NCBI GenBank assembly: GCA_025356435.1
Contig: JANXSY010000077.1
Coordinates: 1 to 34,255, forward strand
Direction of reading: 5' to 3'
DNA from: Isosphaeraceae bacterium
GTDB lineage: Bacteria; Planctomycetota; Planctomycetia; Isosphaerales; Isosphaeraceae
Length of the DNA: 34,255 nucleotides
A program made the position numbers and the translations under genes. Every line of letters begins with the position of its first letter. Position 1 is the first letter of the stretch. The notes beneath the pieces are model-generated. The model was given only the letters and a program-made list of their open reading frames with translations, searched no databases and had not been told where the DNA came from. Shown piece after piece: positions 1 to 8,477 of the stretch.

Positions 1-136
1 CGGTGGCGGTTATCTCCGCACGGCCGACGACTCTCGCTGGGCCAAGATTTACGAGAAGCCGCTCGCCGACTCCGATACCGACTCGGACGTCAACCTCGCC
101 GATTTCGAGATGGATCTGAGCGAGACGGGCCGGTAA
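1..136 (+). CDS. C-terminal end of an unrecognised protein (partial)
   Basis: The reading frame is open from base 2 to a TAA stop at 134-136 and gives about 44 C-terminal residues; the start lies outside the window. The tail is hydrophilic and acidic, with an Asp/Ser-rich stretch (SDTDSDVN) and an end reading DLSETGR. No domain can be recognised from so little. A strong terminator follows 30 bases later, which supports this being the real end of a transcribed gene. Function unknown. Confidence 0.6.
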   Translation, partial: GGGYLRTADDSRWAKIYEKPLADSDTDSDVNLADFEMDLSETGR

Positions 137-166
137 TGACCTTCCCGTCTTTTCGTTCCACCGAAC

Positions 167-194
167 AGCCGCCGGGCATCCTGGCGGCTTTTTT
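167..194 (+). terminator. Rho-independent terminator
   Basis: A perfect 7-bp stem (AGCCGCC at 167-173 with GGCGGCT at 183-189) encloses a 9-base loop and runs into six T residues. It sits 30 bases after the stop of the partial first gene and just before the convergent isomerase-like gene, so it ends plus-strand transcription. Confidence 0.85.
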
Positions 195-209
195 CGTAAT
201 TGACGAATC

Positions 210-1078
210 TCAACCGATTGCCTTCGCCGCCGCGTCGGCCGCGCGGAGATGCTTGAGAGCCTCGAAGGGGTCGCCCTTCGGCTTCATTTCCAGTCCAATC
301 CCGTCGCGATAGCCAAGGCCGTGGATCAACTTAAGCACATGTGAGTAGTTGATTTCCCCAGTACCCGGCTGGTCACTTCCGAAATGGTCGGCGAGCTGGA
401 AGTAGCCGATCTTATCAAAATACTTCTTAATGTTGCCCGACAGATTTCCTTCGATATTCTGCTGGTGGTCGATATCAAAAAGAATTTTGACGCTCGACGA
501 CCCGACCGCATCAATGACCGCAGACGCCTCTTTCGACGTGACGACGAACTGTTTGGGATGGTCGACGAGCACGTTCAGCGGCTTAAGGATGATCGTGATC
601 CCATGCTCTTTGACCTTGTCAGCTGCAGCCTTAAGAGCGTCGACCACGGTATCGAACATCGCCTCATGTTCAAGCCTTTTGACGACTTCGCCCGCCACGA
701 CGCAAAGCTTTTTCACTCCGAGTGCATTCGCCACCTCGATTGCGTCGTCAATCGCCTGGAGGAAAGGCTCTTTCCTCTTGGGGTCGGTGATACCCCAGAA
801 AGCTGAGAATTGCACGGGGGTTAGATTAAGTGCCTTGTTCGCCTTATCATAGCGAGAACGTCCTTCGTCTTGAACGCCCAGAACTCGAAATGGCTGAATC
901 CGGCCTCAGCCACCTTTTTGAGGTGTTCCAGGAATGGCAACTTGTTCCAGAACATCTCGACGTTAACGGCATATGTCATCCACGTCGGGGCGTCAAATGC
1001 GGCGCTCGCCTGTCGGCCGACGGCGAGCGAAACAGCGGTCCCAAGCGATACGCCGAAGAAGTCGCGGCGGGTGGACAT
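210..1078 (-). pseudogene. Tat-exported sugar isomerase-like TIM barrel, frameshifted
   Basis: Two adjacent minus-strand frames together make one protein of the xylose isomerase-like TIM-barrel superfamily, closest in motifs to hydroxypyruvate isomerase (Hyi). The N-terminal piece starts at 1078 after a GGGGAG site and has a Tat leader (STRRDFFG, a hydrophobic stretch, then ASA). Its frame ends at 821. The C-terminal piece, in the neighbouring frame, carries the barrel signature FDIDHQQNIEGNL and the Hyi-like PGTGEINY ahead of GLEMKP. Between them, around 840-852, the natural continuation (DKANKALNLTPVQFSAFWG) appears only after a one-base shift, and the 869-base span is one base short of a whole number of codons. 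Hyi-type enzymes interconvert hydroxypyruvate and tartronate semialdehyde, but exported planctomycete homologues have unknown substrates. A sequencing error is the main alternative to a real mutation. Confidence 0.8.
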
Positions 1079-1220
1079 GGCGATTCGACTCCCCGTCGCC
1101 AGTGCGGTTGATCTCAGGGCGAGGATTGTGCGCAATTCACGCAGTATATTCGACGAGTGGGAGCCTTGCTCTGCTCCCCACCAACCCCAATCCTTTCCGA
1201 ACGAATTCGAGAGACCCGCG

Positions 1221-1886
1221 ATGAAGCTCACCTGGTACGGACACGCGGCGTTCCTTATCGAGACCGCCGGTACGCGCGTCATCCTCGACCCCTACCGCTC
1301 CCCCGACGTCGGCGGCTACCTCCCCATCAACGAGCCGGCCAATCTCGTCGTTGTCAGTCACGATAATGAACGATATCACAGCCATCTCGGCCAGATCGTC
1401 CGGCCATTTGAAGTCCTGCGGGCACTCGAAATCCCTCCCGAAGGCTCAACCTTTCGCGAGATGACTTTCGAGACGATCCACGTCTTCGAGAACGCCAAGC
1501 GGTTAGTCGAAGACGAGGTCACAATCGTTCACTTCCGCGTCGAGGGGATGCACGTCGTCTTCCTCGGTGATCTCGGACACCCCCTGAGAGAGGATGAACT
1601 CGCCCCAATCCGGGGTGCCGACATCGTCCTCATCCCGGCCGGAGGCGCACCCACGATCGACCTCGCCGACATCCCCGCGCTGCTCGAAGCGATCAGCCCG
1701 AAGGTCGTCGTGCCGATGCATTATAAGATTGAGGGCAAAATCAATCTGAAGATCCAGCCGGTGGAGCGATTCATCGAAATGCTGCCGGGCTGGCCGGTAA
1801 TCCATAGCAATGACAGCACAATCGAATTCCGAAGATCTTCGTTGCCTATCGATCCGACCATTATCTCACCTCGTCCCCAGAGGTGA
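1221..1886 (+). CDS. MBL-fold protein of the UPF0173/YtkL type, altered metal motif
   Basis: 221 residues, starting at MKLTWYGHAAFLIET, the usual opening of UPF0173 / COG2220 metallo-beta-lactamase-fold proteins; a GAGAG stretch lies just upstream and a longer upstream frame has no such support. Later elements of the fold are present: LDPY near residue 22, VVFLGDLGHPL near residue 115, and VVPMHYK near residue 180. The first metal-binding motif, normally HxHxDH, reads SHDNERYHSH (residues 46-55), so the central His and Asp are replaced. Family members are predicted metal-dependent hydrolases. This one may bind metal differently, bind one ion, or be inactive. It is convergent with the toxin-antitoxin pair and divergent from the isomerase-like gene. 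Substrate unknown. Confidence 0.85.
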   Translation: MKLTWYGHAAFLIETAGTRVILDPYRSPDVGGYLPINEPANLVVVSHDNERYHSHLGQIVRPFEVLRALEIPPEGSTFREMTFETIHVFENAKRLVEDEVTIVHFRVEGMHVVFLGDLGHPLREDELAPIRGADIVLIPAGGAPTIDLADIPALLEAISPKVVVPMHYKIEGKINLKIQPVERFIEMLPGWPVIHSNDSTIEFRRSSLPIDPTIISPRPQR

Positions 1887-1887
1887 G
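1865..1887. other. Inverted repeat across the MBL gene stop
   Basis: A perfect 8-bp inverted repeat (CTCACCTC at 1865-1872 and GAGGTGAG at 1880-1887) with a 7-base loop overlaps the stop codon, between two convergent genes. No T-run follows on either strand, so a terminator or mRNA 3'-end structure is only a possibility. Confidence 0.35.
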
Positions 1888-1917
1888 GACGATGACGAGT
1901 GTCGCGCTTACTCTGGG

Positions 1918-2217
1918 TTAGGCTCGTCCTTGCCAGTCGGACGGGTCTCGGGACGTGTGGAAGACGGCCAGCACCAGGATTTGCCCCCTCCCCGGTCGAT
2001 AATAGATCGCCTAAGGATAACGCGAGACCATCGCTTCTCGAATATCCTCATAGACCCTGGGGTGGTACTCTGGTCGCAGAGCGACGTCATTGAGGACATG
2101 CTGAACAGCGTCCGTGAAGTCCACGCCTTGTCCAACCTTCCGGTCCTCATACCAATCCGCTGCGTTGTCGAATTCTTCTCTCGCGATCTTACGGAATCTG
2201 AGCTTAAGCTCGCTCAT
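1918..2217 (-). pseudogene. ParE/RelE-family toxin with in-frame amber stop
   Basis: The start at 2217 overlaps the antitoxin stop (TAATG), the classic coupling of such pairs. The N-terminal part is the helical half of a ParE/RelE toxin (AREEFDNAADWYEDRK, then FTDAV and RPEYHPRVYEDIREA). The frame meets TAG at 2011-2013 after SRYP. Without any shift it then continues with AIYYRPGRGQILVLAVFHTS and ends in SDWQGRA before TAA at 1918-1920. That continuation is the expected C-terminal beta-strand core of the family, where the TAG position is normally an aromatic residue (RRFPYAVYYR-like). A single base change from a Tyr codon explains it. ParE inhibits gyrase and RelE cleaves mRNA on the ribosome; which target applies here cannot be told. 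Truncation removes most of the C-terminal core, so the toxin is probably dead unless TAG is read through. Confidence 0.85.
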
Positions 2218-2444
2218 TAGACGCACCGAGTTAGGGCCGCAGCCCGCACTTCGCCCCAGGGCACGCTTTGCTCCGGATTCGCAGCGTCATCGGCGAACCG
2301 TCTGGCCAGTTCCACCCGTTTCGCCTCCGAAAGCGGCTCGCGGGGTTGCTCGGCCGCCACGCTGTCGAGGATCTCTTGGGCCAGGGCAATACGCTCGCCG
2401 ATCGTCATGCGATCGATACCGAGATCGCGTAGGATCGCTGTCAT
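2217..2444 (-). CDS. Antitoxin of the addiction-module component family (PF09720-like)
   Basis: 75 residues from ATG at 2444 (MTAILRDLGIDRMTIGERI). The frame stays open upstream to 2507, but the internal Met matches the usual family start. The pattern is helical: an N-terminal LTIGERLALAQEIWDS-like segment, a Glu/Arg-rich middle (PLSEAKRVELARR) and a closing PEQSVPWGEV, all typical of the small antitoxins that pair with ParE/RelE-like toxins. The stop overlaps the toxin start by one base, so translation is coupled. Known members neutralise the toxin by wrapping around it and often repress their own promoter. With the partner interrupted, this gene may be a remnant. It starts 63 bases after the end of the upstream permease gene and could be read through from that operon. 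Confidence 0.8.
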   Translation of the reverse strand: MTAILRDLGIDRMTIGERIALAQEILDSVAAEQPREPLSEAKRVELARRFADDAANPEQSVPWGEVRAAALTRCV

Positions 2445-2507
2445 GCTCTCGCTTCCGCGTATATCCATGTCGAGTAGAAAAGACCTGAGTCGATATGGCG
2501 AGATCAC

Positions 2508-3677
2508 TTAGACTTCCCGTAACGCAGTGACCACATCCATTCTGACGGCCCTCATCGCGGGGAAGAGGCCGCCGAAGACGCCCATCGCGACGGTCATCAG
2601 GAAGGCGACGAGCATCACGATCGGGCCGAAGCGGAACTGAATCGTGATCTCGGCGAACGTGTTGAAATTGCTCGTCCCGTAAGTAATAGCGCTGAGGGGC
2701 AACGTGGCGAGCAGGCCGGCGATCCCGCCGAGAGAGCAGAGCAAGACCGATTCGCCCATGAAGGACATCAAGACGTCTGTCCGCGAGAAGCCGAGGGCGC
2801 GGAGGGTGCCGATCTCGCGGGTCCGGGATCGGACGGCAGCGTACATTGTGTTCGCGGCGGCAAACATCGCCCCGATCGTCAGCAGGATCGCGATAACCGT
2901 GCCCGCGACCTTGAGGAAAATGCTCGACTTCGACTGCTCGGCGAAATACTGAACCTCGGGAATTGCGGCGAGCTTGAATTGCGTGTCGTTCTCGATCGTT
3001 TTTCGCAGCGATTCAAAGTCGGCCTGAGATGCCGCGCGGACTTGGACACTCGACGTAATTCCTTCGCGGGCGATGTTCTGTTCGAGGTCTTTACGATCGA
3101 CCCAGACCTCGCTCTCGGCCGCACTTCCACCGGACGAGAAGACGCCGACGACCCGATATTTTTCCCGTTCGCCGACCTTCAGTTCGCTGCCGAGCGCGGC
3201 CCCTTTAAAGCGTTTGGTGAGGTTCTTGCTCACGATGCACTCGCCCTTGCCGGGCTCGAACATCCGCCCACCGTCTTTGACGATCTGGAAATTGGGTCGG
3301 AGTTCGGACGAGACGGGATCGACTCCGCGAACGATCAGATTCGCCCGGCTGCCGTCAAGCCGTTCGACGATCGGGATGTTGAGCAATTCGAGCGCGGCGA
3401 GCGGTCGACCCTTGTCGTCGCGCATGACACCGCTGAGGGTGGGGATCTTCTCGGCCTTCGTCAATTCGATGCCGCTGTTCGTCTCGCTGGTCGAGCCTTT
3501 GCGCATCACGATCAGGTCGAGCGGATCGCCGGAGACGTTAAGGCTGTGCTGCAAGCCTTCAACCAACCCGAAGAGGATGCATGACGACCAGACGATCGCT
3601 CCGGTACCGATCACGGTAAGGAGCGTGTTGACCCATCGTACCCGGAGGTTGCGGACGTTGTATTTGAGCGGGATCAT
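2508..3677 (-). CDS. ABC transporter permease, FtsX/MacB type (second permease)
   Basis: 389 residues with the MacB/FtsX layout: one N-terminal membrane helix (about 15-38, ending in a short Gly-Leu-Val-Glu loop), a large extracytoplasmic domain of about 220 residues, then three C-terminal helices. The last three contain the family signature: SRTREIGTLRALGFSRTDV follows the first of them, and the protein ends GLFPAMRAVRMDVVTALREV. In the family, permeases of this kind dimerise and are driven by a MacB/LolD-type ATPase without forming a substrate channel through the inner membrane. It starts 4 bases after the stop of the sister permease, so both are translated from one message. The two permeases are the same length but clearly diverged, which suggests a heterodimer. 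Confidence 0.9.
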   Translation of the reverse strand: MIPLKYNVRNLRVRWVNTLLTVIGTGAIVWSSCILFGLVEGLQHSLNVSGDPLDLIVMRKGSTSETNSGIELTKAEKIPTLSGVMRDDKGRPLAALELLNIPIVERLDGSRANLIVRGVDPVSSELRPNFQIVKDGGRMFEPGKGECIVSKNLTKRFKGAALGSELKVGEREKYRVVGVFSSGGSAAESEVWVDRKDLEQNIAREGITSSVQVRAASQADFESLRKTIENDTQFKLAAIPEVQYFAEQSKSSIFLKVAGTVIAILLTIGAMFAAANTMYAAVRSRTREIGTLRALGFSRTDVLMSFMGESVLLCSLGGIAGLLATLPLSAITYGTSNFNTFAEITIQFRFGPIVMLVAFLMTVAMGVFGGLFPAMRAVRMDVVTALREV

Positions 3678-3681
3678 CGGT

Positions 3682-4851
3682 TCAGACCACCTTCCTGAGA
3701 CCGTTGACGACCGAAAGCTGCGCGGCGCGGATCGCAGGGAAGATACCGCTCAGGAAACCGATCAGAAGCGAGGCACCGACCCCCAAGAGAGCGGTTGACC
3801 ACGGCACGAAGAAGAAAGGCAGGAACCCAGCGGTGTACTTTGAGAGATCCACAAGGTCGAAGAAGAACTTCGATCCGATCGCCCCGAGGATGCCGCCGAC
3901 GAGGGTGACGAGGATTGCCTCGGTGATGATCAGATTGATGACCAGGCCGCGACCGAACCCCATCGCTTTGAGGACGGCGACTTCGGTCGTCCGCTCGCGA
4001 AGTGCCATCGCCATCGCATTGCCCGCGACGAAGATGAGCGAGAAGACGACGGCCAGACCGATGTTCTGGATCATCCCGCGAAGGTCGCCGAACATCTCGG
4101 TGAAGAGACGATTGAACGCCTCTTCGCTCTGGGTGCGGGTGGGGGTGTCACTGTTCACGTATTGGTTGTCGATCCCCTTCGTCAGAGTCGCCATCTGGTC
4201 GGCCGACTCGCACTTCACGATCACGACGCCCGCGTTGTCGAGCATTTTGCTATTGGGAGCAACCTTTTTCAGCTCTTCATTGAGGTAATCCCAGTGAAAG
4301 AAGCACATGCGGAGGTCGCGTGTGGCCGGGCCGTCGTAGATCGCGCGGATGGTCAAGGTGAGGTCGAGGGGATAGGCGTCCCCTTTAAGTGGGACGGAAT
4401 CGCCCACCTTCAGCTTTCGCTCCTCCGCCAGCTTCCGGCCGATCGCGCAGCCGGTCTTGTCCTCGGCAAATGCCTTGACCTGATCGGGGGGGACGTTGAA
4501 CTCATCGTAAAGCGTGAAGATCTTATCGGCAGAGACGCCGAATTGCGCGAACGGCATCGGCTCTTCGTTGTACTTCCCACCGAACCACGAGAAGGTCGAC
4601 GTGCCCTTCACACCCTTCATTGAGGCGATCTCTCCGACCCGAGCATACGGCACCGGCTGGGTAAAGCCTTGCGAACTCATGACAATGAGCCGGTTATAAG
4701 TACGGAGCGAAGTCGCGACCGAATCGTTCACCGAGAGGAATGAGAGAAGCATCATCATCAGTGCCAGGCACATCGTCGTCGAGCCGATGGTGAGCAGGCT
4801 CCGGACGGGGCTTCGAAGGGCGTTGCGAATGATGTAGTGAAGGAATTTCAT
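3682..4851 (-). CDS. ABC transporter permease, FtsX/MacB type (first permease)
   Basis: 389 residues. A first helix lies at about residues 18-42 ([20 protein letters not shown]), followed by a periplasmic MacB_PCD-like domain and three C-terminal helices. The region after the second helix reads [18 protein letters not shown], the cytoplasmic coupling loop expected to touch the ATPase, and the end is [21 protein letters not shown]. Its ATG overlaps the stop of the ATPase gene by four bases (ATGA), strong evidence of coupled translation. With the neighbouring permease it most likely forms the membrane part of a tripartite efflux or lipoprotein-release type pump. The substrate cannot be read from sequence. 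Confidence 0.9.
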   Translation of the reverse strand: MKFLHYIIRNALRSPVRSLLTIGSTTMCLALMMMLLSFLSVNDSVATSLRTYNRLIVMSSQGFTQPVPYARVGEIASMKGVKGTSTFSWFGGKYNEEPMPFAQFGVSADKIFTLYDEFNVPPDQVKAFAEDKTGCAIGRKLAEERKLKVGDSVPLKGDAYPLDLTLTIRAIYDGPATRDLRMCFFHWDYLNEELKKVAPNSKMLDNAGVVIVKCESADQMATLTKGIDNQYVNSDTPTRTQSEEAFNRLFTEMFGDLRGMIQNIGLAVVFSLIFVAGNAMAMALRERTTEVAVLKAMGFGRGLVINLIITEAILVTLVGGILGAIGSKFFFDLVDLSKYTAGFLPFFFVPWSTALLGVGASLLIGFLSGIFPAIRAAQLSVVNGLRKVV

Positions 4852-5567
4852 GAGGCGACTCCTACGGGAAAGGAGATCTGCTGCTCGTCGCGGACGAGCT
4901 TGCCCTTGTCGAGGTGCAAGATCCGGCTCGCTCGCTGAGCGGCCTGCGGGTCGTGTGTGACCATCACGATCGTCTTGCCGAATTCCGTGTTGAGCTGCTG
5001 GAGGAGCGAGAGAATTTCCTCAGCGCTCTTGCGATCGAGGTCGCCGGTCGGCTCGTCGGCGACGAGGAGATAGGGATCGGTTACGACGGCCCGGGCAATC
5101 GCGACGCGCTGTTCCTGACCGCCCGAGAGCTGTCGCGGATAGTGATCCTCGCGACCGTCGAGGCCGACCGCTCGAAGGGCCGTCATCACGTTTTCCCGGC
5201 GATGCTTCTTCGAGAGATGGGTGAGCAAGAGCGGCAACTCGACATTCTCGAATGCCGTGAGTACTGGGATCAGGTTGTAGAGTTGGAAGATGAAGCCGAC
5301 GTTGTCGGCCCGCCATCGCGTGACCTGGCCTTCAGACATCGTGCCGAGATCCTGGCCGTGGACGATCACCGCGCCGCTGGTCGCACGGTCGAGGCCGGCG
5401 ATCAAGTTCAGAAGGGTCGTCTTGCCGGAGCCAGACGGTCCCATTAAAGCGAGGTATTCGCCCTCGTCGACAACGAGGTCGAGGTCACTAAGAACGGGGA
5501 TGACGAATTCGTCCCGGCGGTATTCCTTGTTCACATTCTGAAGCACGATCGAATGCGGCTTACCCAT
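4848..5567 (-). CDS. ABC transporter ATP-binding protein, MacB/LolD family
   Basis: 239 residues with all motifs of a working ABC ATPase: Walker [10 protein letters not shown] (residues 43-51), Q-loop in [19 protein letters not shown], signature [14 protein letters not shown], Walker [13 protein letters not shown] and H-loop VMVTHD. The phrase around the Q-loop and the D-loop ([11 protein letters not shown]) is characteristic of the LolD/MacB/FtsE group that powers FtsX-type permeases. It stands between the adaptor gene (47 bases upstream) and the two permease genes, completing the operon. It hydrolyses ATP in the cytoplasm to drive conformational change in the permeases. The system differs from Escherichia coli MacB in having ATPase and permease on separate chains. 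Confidence 0.95.
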   Translation of the reverse strand: MGKPHSIVLQNVNKEYRRDEFVIPVLSDLDLVVDEGEYLALMGPSGSGKTTLLNLIAGLDRATSGAVIVHGQDLGTMSEGQVTRWRADNVGFIFQLYNLIPVLTAFENVELPLLLTHLSKKHRRENVMTALRAVGLDGREDHYPRQLSGGQEQRVAIARAVVTDPYLLVADEPTGDLDRKSAEEILSLLQQLNTEFGKTIVMVTHDPQAAQRASRILHLDKGKLVRDEQQISFPVGVAS

Positions 5568-5614
5568 GCGGCGCTCCTTGGGGCGGTCGCGAGACCATCG
5601 TGTGTGTAGAGAGA

Positions 5615-6910
5615 TTACTCGGCGACTTTGACGGACTCGCCATCGCGGAGTGTTTTGGGCGGTGAAAGTACGACCGAGTCTCCAACCTTCAGACCCTTCT
5701 CGACCCTCGCGAGGTCATCGGTCGTCACGACCACGTCGACCTCGGTCTTCCGGACGGCTTTCTTCGCGTCAAGTTGAAAGACATAAGAATGCCCCCCCTC
5801 TTCGATGATCGCCGACTTGGAAATGAAGAGGAACGCCTTACCGGCGTCGGGGGCTTTCAGGGCCTTGTCGGGGAGAAAATGGACTGTGGCGACCAACTCC
5901 GGAAAGAGCTGGTCATCGGGTTCGAGAAACTCGACCATCACCTTGACCGTGCCCCGTCCCCGGTCGCTCATCGGGATGATCTGACGGAGCCGTCCGCGAT
6001 AACGCTTTGTCGGTGCCGCCGACACAGAAATTTCAGCCGGCTGCCCGATCGCAAGCCGGGCGAGAAGATGCTCGCTGACGTCGGTCTCGACATCCATTCG
6101 ATAGAGGTTCGCGATCGTAGCGACAGTCGACCTCCCGATCGAGAGGCCCGAGCCCATGCCGCCTCCCGTGATCATTTCACCGATCTCGGCGTCCTTCTTG
6201 ACGACCGTGCCGTCAAATGGAGCCCTGATGAACATGTTCTCTAAAGTGACTTCCATCTCGCGGATCATCTGCTTCTGAAGGTCGCTCGACGCCTTTAGCG
6301 AGGCTAGATGGGCGATGGCCTTCTTGACGGCGGCGTCATTCTGGTCTTTATCCTCGATCGAGATATTGGACCGCTGGGCGAGTCGATCGGCGCGTTTGGC
6401 CCGCCGATCTTTCTCGTCCAGGTCGGCCTGGGCCTCCATGACGTCGGCCTCGGCTCGGGCAAGTTGGGCTCGTCGGGAGGCGATCTGGGCGTCGATGTCG
6501 TTGTGTTCGAGGACCGCGAGTAGATCCCCTTTCTTGACCTTCACTCCCTCTTCGACCGCCATCTCCTGAAGACGCCCCGGAACTTTCGCACCGATCATTG
6601 CTTGATTGCGCGACTTGAGGTATCCCTTGGCGCTGAGAAGCTTTTCGGCCTCGCCCGTCGTCATCGTCTGGACGGTGCCAATGGAGACCTCGAGCTTGGA
6701 GCGAATCTCCTGCCACTGCTTGTATCCGAAGTAGCCCGCGACAGTCAGCAGCGAGATCGGGATCAGCCACAGTACAATTCCGAAGACCCCGGGCCCGTCT
6801 CGCTTCGACCGACGCCCCGAACGAGGCGACCCCGAACTCGATGCAGAACGCCGAGCAGACCCTTCGCGGTCAATTTTGAGGGATGCCAGGTCGTCGCGTA
6901 ATGAAGACAT
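5615..6910 (-). CDS. HlyD/MacA-type periplasmic adaptor
   Basis: 431 residues. A basic, Ser-rich cytoplasmic N-terminus (1-40) precedes a single membrane helix at about 42-63. A lipoyl-like half-motif follows near residues 103-137 ([25 protein letters not shown], read here in two parts), then a long coiled-coil hairpin (about 140-225) rich in Ala, Arg and Glu. The second lipoyl half ([20 protein letters not shown]) and beta-barrel domains complete the classic membrane fusion protein order. The start is preceded by AAGGGGGG. It is the first gene of the operon with the ATPase and two permeases, so it is expected to link the pump to an outer-membrane channel, which is not encoded here. An unusual Gly-rich insertion (GGGMGSG) sits right after the second lipoyl strand. 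Confidence 0.9.
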   Translation of the reverse strand: MSSLRDDLASLKIDREGSARRSASSSGSPRSGRRSKRDGPGVFGIVLWLIPISLLTVAGYFGYKQWQEIRSKLEVSIGTVQTMTTGEAEKLLSAKGYLKSRNQAMIGAKVPGRLQEMAVEEGVKVKKGDLLAVLEHNDIDAQIASRRAQLARAEADVMEAQADLDEKDRRAKRADRLAQRSNISIEDKDQNDAAVKKAIAHLASLKASSDLQKQMIREMEVTLENMFIRAPFDGTVVKKDAEIGEMITGGGMGSGLSIGRSTVATIANLYRMDVETDVSEHLLARLAIGQPAEISVSAAPTKRYRGRLRQIIPMSDRGRGTVKVMVEFLEPDDQLFPELVATVHFLPDKALKAPDAGKAFLFISKSAIIEEGGHSYVFQLDAKKAVRKTEVDVVVTTDDLARVEKGLKVGDSVVLSPPKTLRDGESVKVAE

Positions 6911-7393
6911 ATCCCCCCCTTCTCGAACGAGACTGAAGTACCCCTCGTCCGATAGTAAGCTTTATTAAAAGATCATGACCGGGTCGATATTGGGGAAAAA
7001 GTTACAAGGCCGAGATCTCGAAGTGAAGCCTAGATCGATTTGTATCCGACGAGCCGGTCTGCGACCAGTCTCTCCAAGGCTATCAGGAAGCCGGCGAAGC
7101 GGCAATGTTCAAAATGACAGTGCGATGCTTAGCGAGGATTGATCAAGTGGGTGGATCTGTACAAAAAAGAGTTTGGCTCGAAGGGCCAGATCAAAAAAGA
7201 GATGAATCAAATGGATAGTATCTATTTTCCTAGTCCATTAGCGTGAAAATCTGTATGAACTTCGGAGGTTTGCAAGTCCGCTTGGTTTTGCGATAGTGAA
7301 CGGAATGAGTCGCGTGACGATCGGGACGTTCGGCGGTCGGCCGGATCTTCAAGTCTCTTCCGTACGCCCTCAAGAGCCGAAATCGGAGCCTTG
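6911..7393. other. 483-base gap between divergent genes
   Basis: This gap separates the adaptor gene (-) from the PLD-like gene (+) and should hold both promoters. I found no convincing -35/-10 pair. Part of it (about 7140-7260) is clearly richer in A and T than the surroundings and contains two similar purine-rich words (CAAAAAAGAG at about 7171 and 7192). A 34-codon open frame there ends in TGA at about 7243-7245 but resembles nothing I know. No gene is called. Confidence 0.5.
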
Positions 7394-8065
7394 ATGGACC
7401 TCACCGCGATTCGCGACCTTCTGACCCGCAGTCTCGATGACCGTAAGCTCTCGCGAAACGAGCGACAGGCGCTCGCGACGGCCTTCAACGACCTCGATGT
7501 CGAATCGCGACGAGTCGTCCGCCGTCGAGCGTTTGAACTCGCGGGGGGGCTACTTGGGGGGCCGGAGTCGGGGACGTTGCTGGAGTGGCTTGAGGCAGTC
7601 GTTGACCTCATGCATCGTGCGGAACCGGCGGCCGACTCCGAGGCGCACTTCAGCCCGGGCGATGAATGCCTGCGTCGAATTATTCTACTCATCGAACGGG
7701 CGAAACAGACTGTCGACGTTTGCGTCTTCACGATCACTGACGATCGAATCTCCGACAAATTGCTGGCGGCACACGCACGAGGCGTCAAGGTTCGGATTAT
7801 CACCGATAACGAGAAGGGGCTCGATCTCGGGTCGGACATAGGCCGATTCGAGCAAGCCGGGATCGTAGTCCGCGTCGACCGCACGGCGTTCCACATGCAT
7901 CACAAATTTGCCATCTTCGACTCCAGGCTACTCCTGACAGGGAGTTACAACTGGACTCGGGGAGCGGCGGAAGCGAACGAGGAGAACATTGTTGTGACTC
8001 CCGACGTGAATCTCCTTCAGGCGTTTACCGCGACCTTCGAACGACTCTGGCTCAAGCTCCACTGA
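7394..8065 (+). CDS. Phospholipase D-family nuclease-like protein, single HKD motif
   Basis: 223 residues from ATG at 7394; a GGAG lies a few bases upstream, and a TTG directly before the ATG is a less likely start. Residues 1-80 form an Arg- and Leu-rich helical region with no recognised domain. The C-terminal half is a PLD catalytic domain: HFSPGDECLRRIILLIERAK, then TITDDRISDKLL, and the HKD motif with H169, K171 and D176, followed by GSYNWT with N186. One HKD motif per chain means an active site formed by a homodimer, as in the bacterial Nuc nuclease and mitochondrial PLD6. Members of this branch cleave nucleic acid or phospholipid phosphodiesters; no signal peptide is seen, so it acts in the cytoplasm and nuclease is the better guess. 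The N-terminal extension could be a targeting or oligomerisation module. Confidence 0.85.
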   Translation: MDLTAIRDLLTRSLDDRKLSRNERQALATAFNDLDVESRRVVRRRAFELAGGLLGGPESGTLLEWLEAVVDLMHRAEPAADSEAHFSPGDECLRRIILLIERAKQTVDVCVFTITDDRISDKLLAAHARGVKVRIITDNEKGLDLGSDIGRFEQAGIVVRVDRTAFHMHHKFAIFDSRLLLTGSYNWTRGAAEANEENIVVTPDVNLLQAFTATFERLWLKLH

Positions 8066-8090
8066 GTCGCGTCGCCTCGAAAAACCGACC

Positions 8091-8120
8091 TTGCGAGTCA
8101 GCTCGTCGGAAGGGTACACT
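8091..8120 (+). promoter_or_regulatory. Candidate sigma70-type promoter for rpmA operon
   Basis: TTGCGA (8091-8096) and TACACT (8115-8120) are separated by 18 bases, each hexamer matching consensus at four of six positions. It lies about 60 bases upstream of rpmA in the gap after the PLD-like gene. Confidence 0.4.
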
Positions 8121-8183
8121 CTCGGTTTCCCGGCGAAGTGCCGGAAGTGACAATTCGCGACGAACGCAAGGATTTTCAGCGAC

Positions 8184-8435
8184 ATGGCACATAAAAAGGG
8201 TCAAGGTTCGAGCCGAAACGGGCGCGACTCCAACCCGCAGATGCGGGGCATCAAGCTCTACGGCGGCGAGTACGCCAAGCCGGGCAGCATCCTCTGCCGC
8301 CAGCGTGGCACGAAGTGGCACCCAGGCAAGAATGTCGGCGTTGGTTCCGACTGGACCCTGTTTTCGCTCGTAGAGGGCACGGTCTTCTTCGACCGAAGTG
8401 GCCGTCGTATCAATATTATTCCGCTTGAAGCCTGA
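8184..8435 (+). CDS. rpmA: 50S ribosomal protein L27
   Basis: 83 residues, a full-length bL27: [19 protein letters not shown] opens the protein, followed by [23 protein letters not shown] and [15 protein letters not shown]. bL27 sits on the large subunit with its N-terminus near the peptidyl transferase centre. The N-terminus begins directly with the mature Ala-His-Lys form, so no cleaved leader of the Firmicutes type is present. In many bacteria rpmA follows rplU and precedes obgE; here obgE follows after 42 bases but rplU is not next door, its place being taken by the PLD-like gene. Confidence 0.97.
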   Translation: MAHKKGQGSSRNGRDSNPQMRGIKLYGGEYAKPGSILCRQRGTKWHPGKNVGVGSDWTLFSLVEGTVFFDRSGRRINIIPLEA

Positions 8436-8477
8436 AACGTCTGTTAGGCCCTCGCGCCGCCTGAGGCAGTATCTCCG

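Noticed and set aside
870..1220. Longer N-terminus for the MBL-fold gene from 870
   Set aside because: The extra 117 residues lie over the Tat leader of the opposite gene and have no domain character, while the family start MKLTWYGHAAF is at 1221.
2011..2013. TAG as a selenocysteine- or pyrrolysine-like recoded codon
   Set aside because: Pyrrolysine use needs genes not seen here and no downstream structure stands out; a simple nonsense change in a toxin gene is far more likely.
7139..7245. A 34-codon open frame in the A/T-rich gap
   Set aside because: No convincing start with a ribosome-binding site and no similarity I can recognise; kept only as part of a composition finding.
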